A DNA stretch of 64,000 bases. It comes from Fasciola hepatica. Its lineage: Eukaryota > Platyhelminthes > Trematoda > Plagiorchiida > Fasciolidae. This document shows positions 56,941 to 64,000 of the stretch, one piece after another. The notes under the pieces were generated by a model. The model was not told the DNA's origin. It saw only the letters and a program-made list of their open reading frames with translations, and did no database searches. The translations under genes and the position numbers were made by a program. The stretch lies in contig CANUEZ040000001.1 in NCBI GenBank assembly GCA_948099385.1, forward strand, positions 756,501-820,500. The letters run 5' to 3'. How positions within the stretch are numbered: the first letter of the stretch is position 1; each line of letters begins with the position of its first letter.

Positions 56941-58563
56941 CTAGGCCTCAGGGTTATCAGCTCCTCCGTCTTCGCTCTCAAGTAGGTTAATACTGCGTAT
57001 GTCACGAATGAGCACTCCGTTAGCTGTCTTCACCTTCACCGGTCTTATTATTCCGTCAGTGCTTTTGATGGTTTCCGTAACTACTCCCAAAGACCAAGCG
57101 CTGAAATGTGCGCGTTCGTCGGCGATCATAACCACGTCCCCAACTTTGAATGGTCTTGTTTTGGCCAGCCACTTCTGTCGAGTCTGCAAAGCCGGTAGGT
57201 ACTCCCGTAGCCATCGCCTCCAGAAGACCTTGGCCAGATAGTTCGCTTGCTTCCACCCGTGGAGGTAGCTCCCACGAAGGTTTACCGGCCCTTGGAAACT
57301 CTCGTTCGACCTTAGCGTCAATAAGTCGTTTGGGGTGAGCGCCAGGTGGGTGGGGTCGCCGTTCAATACTGGAACCAGGGGGTGGTTTTTCAGGATTCGC
57401 TCCACCTCAGTCATGACGGTGTTCAGCGTTTCGTCGTCGGGCGGCTGCAGCTCCATGATTGACAGCAATATCCGTCTGGCGGACCGGATCATGCGTTCCC
57501 ATATGCCGCCTCGGTGACTGGCCTGTGGGGGGTTGAAATGCCATCGTATGCCGTAGGCCACGGTTCGATTCTGCAGTTCGTCTCTGTTTATGTTCTTGTG
57601 CCAACGCTGCAATTCCCGTTGAGCGCCCACAAAGTTCGATCCATTATCTGAGTATATATCGGCCGGTACGCCTCTTCGGTTGATAAATCTTTGCAAGGCC
57701 CGTAGAAACGAATCGGTCGTCATCGAATGTGTGACTTCTAGGTGTACCGCACGTGATTTCATGCACGTCATGATACATCCGTATCGCTTTTCTAATCTTT
57801 TCCCGCGCTTGATCCACAATGGCCCGAAATAGTCCAACCCGGTGTCACTGAACGGCCACCAGCCCGTAGTCACCCTGCATTCTGGTAGTTGGGCCATGAG
57901 TTGTTTGCCTGCTGTGGCATTGCGTCTCCTGCATTGCACACACCGTCGGATTACGCGTTTTACAGTCTCTCGTCCTCTCAACAACCAAAGACGCTTTCGG
58001 ATGACGCTCGTCACGTGACTTTCCCCGGCATGTCCCTCCATGGCGTGGACGTGTTGAATCATTAGCTCTACTACAGGTTGTCTCGCAGGCAGCAGTATAG
58101 GATACTTTGTGTCGAAGTTCAGGTGTGCGTTGGTCAGCCTATCACCCACCCGCAGCAGTCCGTTGATGAGTTTGGGGTTTAAAGGCTTCAGCTCGCCTCT
58201 TGGAGATGGCGTGTCTTTATTGGTCGGCCCCACTTCTTCCGCCCTCTTGAGTTCTCGGGCGAAAGCCTCGCGTTGTATCATTCTGAAAATATCGTACTCT
58301 GCCGCTTGTAGCTCATCGAGACCTATCGGGCCGACCGGTATCCGACCTGAGGGCCGTAGCCCTTTCATGACTAGTAAATTTCTCTTGAACCTGGTTAACC
58401 AAACTAGCGAACGAAGCGTCTTCATCCAGGAAGAAAACCTGACCAATCGCGATAAAATGGACGACGCTTCGACGACGTTGGTTGCTATCACTACGCCTTT
58501 GATCTGCAGTTCAAATTCCATAGGGGGTTTTAATTCGAACGCGGGCCAGTCCTGTTTGGGCAA
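56941..58563 (-). CDS. Integrase part of Pol of element J
   Basis: 540 codons without a stop, in frame with the RT part but cut off from it by a TAG just upstream (58,588-58,586). Residues 1-150 are the RNase H-integrase linker ('LRSLVWLTRFKRNLLVMKG'). The zinc-binding domain at about 171-211 has 'HVHAMEGHAGESHV' and 'CVQCRRR'. The core has Asp243 ('TGLDYFGPLW'), Asp306 ('YSDNGSNFVGA') and Glu356 ('RGGIWERMIRSARR'), a complete DDE triad. The C-terminal domain at about 473-531 ('FKVGDVVMIADERAHFSAW' to 'RDIRSINLLES') is the DUF5641-type region typical of BEL/Pao. The enzyme inserts the cDNA into the genome. It looks functional if expressed. Confidence 0.92.
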   Translation of the reverse strand: MPKQDWPAFELKPPMEFELQIKGVVIATNVVEASSILSRLVRFSSWMKTLRSLVWLTRFKRNLLVMKGLRPSGRIPVGPIGLDELQAAEYDIFRMIQREAFARELKRAEEVGPTNKDTPSPRGELKPLNPKLINGLLRVGDRLTNAHLNFDTKYPILLPARQPVVELMIQHVHAMEGHAGESHVTSVIRKRLWLLRGRETVKRVIRRCVQCRRRNATAGKQLMAQLPECRVTTGWWPFSDTGLDYFGPLWIKRGKRLEKRYGCIMTCMKSRAVHLEVTHSMTTDSFLRALQRFINRRGVPADIYSDNGSNFVGAQRELQRWHKNINRDELQNRTVAYGIRWHFNPPQASHRGGIWERMIRSARRILLSIMELQPPDDETLNTVMTEVERILKNHPLVPVLNGDPTHLALTPNDLLTLRSNESFQGPVNLRGSYLHGWKQANYLAKVFWRRWLREYLPALQTRQKWLAKTRPFKVGDVVMIADERAHFSAWSLGVVTETIKSTDGIIRPVKVKTANGVLIRDIRSINLLESEDGGADNPEA

Positions 58564-58587
58564 TTGCAGGAAGTTTGGCCCTCTTGT

Positions 58588-60159
58588 CTACGTGTCCAGT
58601 TGCCTGAAGTTGTTCGCACCTCGGGAGCACAGGTCGGCCGGATTATCGCCAGACCTGACATGACTCCACTGGTGCGTGGCTGATTCATCGTGGATAATTG
58701 TGAGCCGGTTAGCAACGAAAGTACCAAACCGGCTCCGGACGTTGTTGATATAATAAAGTATTATCGTTGAATCCGTCCAGAAGCTCACCGACCAAATGTA
58801 GAGATCGAAACATCTCTTCACAGCTTGCACCACCCTGACTGCCAACACGGCTGCGCTGAGTTCAAGGCGTGGGATTGAGACCGACTTCAGTGGAGCAACG
58901 CGGGCTTTGGCAAACAGGATCCTCGTGGTATATTGTCCATCTCCTGCGCACCATCGTCCGTACACCACAGCTCCATAACCGACTTCGGATGCATCGGAAA
59001 AAGCATGTAGTTCTCCAGTCCGTGTCGTATGGCCAGGAGTCAAACATCGTGGGATTCTTATGTCCCCTAATTTCTTCAAGGTGTTCAGAAATTCTTCCCA
59101 GTCCAGCCGGTCCCCCCGGTCCAGTGACTGGTCCCAATCAACTTTCTTACGGCACAGCCGCTGCAGCAAGATCTTTCCGGGTAGCAGCCATGGTGAGACG
59201 AAACCGAGCGGGTCGAACAAACTGGAGACGGCAGATAGTATGCCACGACGGGTTATTGGCAGCTCGGGAACGTTTAGTTCGAAAACAAAATCGTCCGTTT
59301 CCGCGTCCCATTGTATCCCTAAAGTGCGCTCGATAGGAAGTGGAGAGCCGTCCAAATCTCTTACCGTTTCGGCCTTTTCGTGATAAGGGATGACCTTCAG
59401 CACTTCTGAAGCGTTCGACATCCATTTAGTTAGATGGAAGCCGCCCTCTTCCAGCAATCTCGTCAGACCCCTGAACTGCTCTAGAGCTGATTCCACATCA
59501 TCGAATGACCCAAGGTAGTCGTCGACGTAGAAGTTCCAGCTGACGCTTTCTACCACCGTCCGATGTACCAGATCGCCATGTTTGTTCGCTGATTCTCGGA
59601 GGGCGTAGTTGGCACAAAATGGTGACGATATGGCTCCGAAGGGGTGGACGGTCATCCTATAATTCACCACTGCGTTGTCCCGGTCGCTCCCTTCCCACCA
59701 CAGGAAACGCAAAGCATCTCGTTCCCCTACCGGAATCTTCACCTGATGGAACATTTCCCTAATGTCAGCAGACAAAGCCACTTTACCCACTCTGAAAAGG
59801 CACAAAACATCGATCAGTGGTGTGGTCCAGTCAGGCCCCTGTAGTAGGCGATCGTTTAACGACTTGCCCTGGAACTTGGCCGCACAGTCGAAAACCACGC
59901 GCAGTTAATTGGGTTTCTTGGGGTTGATAACCGGATGGTGAGGCAGATACCAGATACCCTTTTGCTGTCGGTGTTAACAGGCACCTTTTCAACGTAACCG
60001 AGGGCCTCGTTTCGCTTCATCAAATCCGCGTATCGTTCCCACAGATTCTGGTCTCGAATGAAGCGTTCCCTTAGTCGTAATAATCGTTGGAGAACATAAT
60101 TTCTGTTGTCAGACCACGGGTCGACCGGTGTGCGCCATGGGAGGGGAACCTCAAACTGT
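58588..60159 (-). pseudogene. RT-RNase H part of Pol of element J
   Basis: It starts after the T5 run at 60,159-60,163, where the frame shifts, with 'FEVPLPWRTPVDPWSDNR'. A second shift near 59,960 (C3T4 run) leads into 'WYLPHHPVINPKKPN', then a TAA at 59,907-59,905. From there one frame runs to 58,591: RT 'ALSADIREMFHQVKI' (first Asp), 'FGAISSPFCANYAL', 'WNFYVDDYLGSFDD' (YVDD at 59529-59518), and 'RRGILSAVSSLFDPLGFVSP'. RNase H follows with 'HAFSDASEVGYGAVV', 'IPRLELSAAVLAV', 'FWTDSTIILYYI' and 'NPADLCSRG'. It ends at TAG 58,590-58,588, one change from TGG. RT and RNase H catalytic residues are present. Confidence 0.9.
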
Positions 60160-62134
60160 TTTTGAGGCCTCTAGTGCCTTGCCGCACCGTTTGTAGAGCG
60201 AAGTGATCCTCTTGAGACAACGTCGGTCTTTCGTCTCCAATGTCATGAAACTCCTTTTCATACAGCCGTTGCAGATGATACTCTATGCGATCCGTTTCGG
60301 CGGATAAGTAGTGCACGGAACCGCGTACCCCTACTGGACCGTATAACATCCATCTCAGAGCCGTGAGTACGGCATAAGGTGCCTGGCGGTCGCCCACTCT
60401 TTGGTCAAGCACCCAATGCGCCTCTGGCACGTCGCATCCGATGAGGAGATCCACCTCATCATCTTCCCAGTCTACAACGGTTATTTCCTGCAGGTGGGGC
60501 CACCGAGTCAAGATTGCGTTCACCGACCTTGGTGCTCGCATGGGGAGATCCGCTAACGTGAATGCCTCCGTTGGTTCAATTTCCTCGTTAGTGTCTAGAG
60601 AGATGAGTTGCAGCCTTAATCTACCGGCAGTCATTACCTGTGTTCCGCCCACCGTGCTCACTGCTAACGACGTCGCACCTTTAGCCAGTTGGTGTTTGTC
60701 GGCAAGCCGCTCTTTCACTAAAGTGGTGTCGGATCCACTATCAACAAAAGCCAACGCCTTGACTATCCCAGTCGGAGTCACTACTCCCACGGCCACTGCG
60801 CCTAAACGTACCGGTTTACTGGCAGATTGTGAAGTTGAACAAATCACGCTGGGCTTGGCAATCGCCTCGGATATGGTTATTCTCGCCTGATGCAGCAGCC
60901 GATGGTGTCTGCCTGTGCAGCCCTCGTAACCACATCGATTCCTTGTTCTACAGGCTGCTGCCCGGTGCGTGGTGTTGGGACAGATGAAACATGCTCCTGC
61001 CATCCTCGCCATTCCCCACCGTTCGTCTATTGTGGCGTTGCCGAACTTGGGGCATTCTGGTAGGCCATGGCTAGTACCACAGGATCTGCAATTTGGTTTC
61101 GCCGTAGCATCTCGTGAAATGACGTGTGTGTTGGTCCAAGGCTGGTACTTTGGATATTCCCGCACAGGGGTTTGGACTTGGCTAGTACCGGGCTTGTTTG
61201 CTCGGTTGCTGTCCCGGATGAGTCGGCCGAATCTGCTGTCAGCTATCTTCGTTTGCCTGTCTAAGCATTCAGTCAGGTCTTCGAAGTTGGCTTCTCTGTC
61301 GCTTCGGCTTATCCGTTCAGCTTCTTCCGCCCACCGACCCTGTAGTTCGGGAGAGAGGAGACGGACTATGCCTTCCAAAGTGTGCATGGCGTCTAGGTCA
61401 GCCCTGTAACCTAAATGGTCGAGGGCTATTGAGCAGTTCTGCATCTTAATCACCAGGTCGGCCATGGTGTAGGCGTCGCCCTTGGTTCTCTTTGCCTCTA
61501 CCATCACGCCCTCTATTAGGTTACGGGCTACTTTGAAAGGTTGGCCAAACAAGTCCCTCAGAATCTTTCTTGCCCTTGTGTAGCCTTGTTCTGCATCGAG
61601 CATGGTGCACCCGTCGATAGCTTCTCGCGCTCGGCCTCGGCAGTAGTGAGTAAGGTAAAGAAGCCTTTGCCCAGGGTCGTTTACCTTGTTTTCAACGAAC
61701 GTCTCAAACTGTTTGACAAACTTGCAGTATTGCTCAGCTCGCCCGTCGAAAACCGTTAACTCCACTCTAGGCAGATCGATCGATGGTGGTTTATAGTCGG
61801 CGACCGGCGTGGGGTTCCCTACCTTATTGCACTCTAACCTATCGGAAGCGTCGAAGTCACTGGTCTCATGCTCTCGCTGTTTCTGTGTACACTTCTCTGC
61901 TTCATGCGCCTGTAGTCTAGCCGAAAGTAACTGTTGCTCTAGTTCTAGTATTCTCAGCTTATATGAATCGACATCCTCACGATCAATATTGCTTTCAATA
62001 ACACATGAGCTAGCACTGACAGGACTAGGCGATCTAGCATTAACTAAAGAATCATATGTACCCAAAACCTCCCCAGAGACTTGCCGTATTACTTCCTGTC
62101 CGGATTCGACTGCTTTTGATCCTTTTCTTGGCAT
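60160..62134 (-). CDS. Gag-protease of element J
   Basis: The start is the ATG at 62,134 ('MPRKGSKAVESG'); open sequence upstream runs into the LTR and is not coding. A short coiled coil at about residues 58-80 ('YKLRILELEQQLLSARLQAH') is followed by the Gag core at about 125-275 ('LTVFDGRAEQYCKFVKQFE', 'LYLTHYCRGRAREAI', 'LVIKMQNCSIALDHLGYR'), the DUF1759-type region. Cys/His knuckles lie at about 349-395 ('CRSCGTSHGLPEC', 'CFICPNTTHRAAAC') and 'CGYEGCTGRHHRLLH'. The aspartic protease has 'AFVDSGSDTTLV' (DSG at about residue 465). It reads into the RT region in one frame, as usual in BEL/Pao, until a shift at the T5 run 60,159-60,163; the nominal end at 60,071 is out of frame. Confidence 0.9.
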
Positions 62135-62176
62135 TTTGCGTGATTTTTCCTCGTTCCAAACAGATCTATTGAGTAT

Positions 62177-62556
62177 TGTTACGAACGTTTGAGCAATGCG
62201 TAGCCAAATTCGCAACGGATCCCGAAATCAGAAGACGATTATCCGTGATATTCTACGATACTAGGTTATTAAGATAATCAATGACATAAACAATATACAA
62301 ACCTCAATAATACGATCACAAGGACTCAACAACGAGAAACCGAATAGCAGCGTGTGAGCAGACAGCACGTGCGTCACGCAGGTCCTGAACAAGGATGTGT
62401 CAAAATAGCGCTCTGGGCGCGAACAAACAACAATTGGTCCAGAAAAACAACCAGTTCGTAAAGACAAGTCAATAGTGTATGGAAATGAGTGATGTTGGGA
62501 AAAACACTGAATCGCGAGGGAAAAAAAAGGGGGATTTTCCACGACCGGCTGTTTCA
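62177..62556 (-). repeat. 5' LTR of element J
   Basis: 380 bp. On the minus strand it starts TGAAACAG and ends GTAACA. No tRNA primer site directly abuts it; 'TTGGAACGAGG' about 17 bases into the element is a weak candidate, and element I has a similar 'TTGGAA' at a similar place. Confidence 0.92.
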
Positions 62557-62561
62557 ACTGG
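62557..62561. repeat. Target-site duplication ACTGG, right of element J
   Basis: Identical to 55858-55862 and directly next to the LTR end. Confidence 0.85.
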
Positions 62562-62689
62562 TGCGCGCACTGGTTTTGTTTCATAGCCTTTCATCAACAT
62601 TTTCCAGAGACATTTCGTTGACTTAGCCACTTGAACCTCAGGCGATCCTGAATTTGCTTGCATTTAACCGACTCTAGTTTAGGAAGTGG

Positions 62690-63960
62690 TTGCCGTTCGG
62701 GTTTTATAGTTTTTGTCACATTTATGATCGTTTTATAGAGAACCGTAAAGAAACCCACTATTGTACACTTGACATTTTTGGATTGTGCTATTCGTATCTC
62801 AACGACCACGGAAGGTCCATTACAGCTCTCAAAGAGCTGAAAATCAAGACGCCGACCAGAAGAGTCCCCGGTGCTAACCAACAGCGTATAGCTGAACCCG
62901 AGGATCCGGGGCAAGTCCAACCCCTTTTGCCCCGTTCTTTTGATGAAGTTTCTGGTTCTGACTCATGGGTTAGATGTGAGTCCAAAACGTCACTTAGCCC
63001 AAATTCTATAAGGAATGTGCTTATGTTAGCTCCAATGAAAGGAAAGCCACTCATAGAAGGAATGCTAGCAGAAGATGAGCAGCGTCTTCTGAAAGCAAGA
63101 AATAAGGTCTAGATGGCACGAATGAATTTTAAACTTTGAGAACCAGGTGGAGTTCGTGATTCTGTTAAAGCAGGTGCGGTTAATCAGTCGGAGAAATTTG
63201 GAAGGTCCCTCAAAGACTGCGAAAAACAAGATCACAACCCACTCCGTGAACCGCACTTTCCATTACCGGAGGAAACTCGAGGTGCCCTGTGCAAAGTGCG
63301 GCTACCTGGGGCAGGGCTACTTGAATTCGATGGTATCGCAACTAGATATTTTAGAATTATGAGACTATTTCAATATTATATCGAATGTACAATCGGCGAT
63401 GGAGATCAAAGGTTGCTGTACCTCATGTACTACCGAGAGAAAAGTTGAAGAGACGTATTCGACGGATGCGTCGTGTTGTTCCCGAACCGAGGTTATCGAA
63501 AGGCCGGTGAAATTCTCAAGCATCCATTTGGTCGGAAGCACGCTGGTGCACTGTCTATTTTGAACAGCCCGCTTTCAGCCGTAATACCTAACGCCGAGTA
63601 TGCCGGATCACTGGCAAACTTGACAATGATAATGCAGAGCTGCGAAATCGCCTTTTTCAGCTAGAATATGATGCTGATCTTAAATCACTGGTCACTTTGG
63701 AGTGGATCGTTCGCACGCCTTCTTGACCTTCGCAACGTCAGTGGGTACGACTTGTAGTCGAAACACCCAGGAGTTCTGGTGCGCAGAAACTCAAACACTT
63801 GATGGTGGAAGCTAATCTTACGTAGTCAAAACTCAACTAAGGGCGATGATCCTGGGACCCCCAGGGCTGCGCAACAATCTGAGGGCTACCTTGACCGAAG
63901 CGGTAAAGGAACAAGGCGCAATCTCAGAAAAGCCTCGAAGGCTGTGTGATGCAAACGTCT
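62690..63960 (+). pseudogene. BEL/Pao gag relic Q, right edge of window
   Basis: Plus strand. The clear part runs from about 63,300 to 63,720: 'FDGIATRYFRIMRLFQYYIE', 'GDGDQRLLYLMYY', 'NRGYRKAGEILKHPFGRKHA' and 'SLANLTMIMQSCEIA', in several frames, matching the Gag core of J ('FDGRAEQYCKFVKQFE', 'LVIKMQNCSIALDHL'). 62,800-63,112 ('SIRNVLMLAPMKGKP', 'EDEQRLLKARNKV') may be the Gag N-terminus, but this is weak. The relic faces the opposite way to J and is too diverged to be its recent copy. It may continue beyond the window. Confidence 0.62.
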
Positions 63961-64000
63961 TTGACAAAGAGTCTACTGAGTATGCGCGGTGACTGTAGAA

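Larger units (their letters stand above)
55863..62556 (-). mobile_element. BEL/Pao LTR retrotransposon J, full length, young
   Basis: A 6,694-bp element on the minus strand: 5' LTR (62556-62177), gag-protease (62,134 to about 60,160), RT-RNase H (to about 58,590), integrase (58,563-56,941), a 700-base 3' UTR, polypurine tract (56262-56243), and 3' LTR (56242-55863). Perfect ACTGG target duplications and LTRs differing at one of 380 bases mark a very recent insertion. Coding breaks are two one-base shifts, both at homopolymers, and two stop codons. Elements I, K and Q are older relatives. Confidence 0.93.

Noticed and set aside
57407..61409. Many plus-strand open frames of 60-185 codons across element J
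   Set aside because: They are antisense to the well-supported gag-pol reading on the minus strand.
1..64000. Host protein-coding genes, rRNA or tRNA genes
   Set aside because: No frame matched a cellular protein I know, no cloverleaf with both internal promoter boxes was recognised, and no rRNA core was seen. A profile search with tRNA and rRNA models would be decisive.

Overview
This is eukaryotic, probably invertebrate, repeat-dense genomic DNA. I found no convincing host gene, rRNA, tRNA or CRISPR array. Everything I can recognise in the 64 kb is a retrotransposon or a relic of one. The mix of elements suggests a flatworm, perhaps a tapeworm or fluke with a repeat-rich genome: CR1/jockey-like LINEs with an FADD reverse transcriptase, a Ty3/gypsy element whose Gag ends in a CHCC-type Cys/His motif as in the CsRn1 group, several BEL/Pao elements, and a Penelope-like relic. 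That assignment is inference from family content, not from a marker gene.

Layout. 1-10.8 kb holds three copies of one LINE family. Copy A (+) keeps most of its reverse transcriptase (RT). Copy B (-) is 3' UTR only, tail to tail with A. Copy C (-) is a decayed RT plus 3' UTR. The family has an unusually long 3' UTR (about 2.2-2.5 kb) that ends in a small hairpin and an AAT-rich tail. 11.9-15.3 kb is a second LINE type (G, -) with its own terminal hairpin and a TTCAA-type tail. 15.3-22.5 kb is mostly unrecognised DNA with one old LINE RT relic (H, -).

22,534-34,570 is a BEL/Pao element (I, +) with 355-bp LTRs. A whole decayed LINE (D, +, 26.9-33.5 kb) sits inside it and the integrase is missing. 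35.0-37.6 kb is a BEL/Pao pol relic (K, -) and 37.9-41.1 kb a Ty3/gypsy pol relic (L, +). 41.4-42.3 kb is a 3' UTR fragment of the first LINE family (F). 42.4-46.5 kb is a nearly complete jockey/CR1-like LINE (E, +) with YADD RT, broken by three stops and a frameshift. 47.1-47.8 kb is a Penelope-like RT relic (P, -).

49,275-54,633 is a Ty3/gypsy CsRn1-like element (M, +) with 270-bp LTRs and a 4-bp target duplication, inserted in the 3' end of another LINE RT (N). 55,863-62,556 is a complete-length BEL/Pao element (J, -) with 380-bp LTRs differing at one base and a perfect 5-bp target duplication. An old BEL gag relic (Q, +) runs towards the right edge.

Most notable points. (1) The gag-pol junction of M has a GGGAAAC slippery heptamer in the correct register, abutting the gag stop, with a 10-bp stem and a possible pseudoknot 7 nt downstream, and pol in the -1 frame. 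(2) The I+D composite has LTRs about 2% apart although everything inside is heavily decayed, as if a dead chimeric element had been copied recently. (3) The 3' hairpin and tail of the LINE family are conserved. Several single-base breaks in the youngest elements lie in homopolymers and could be assembly errors.
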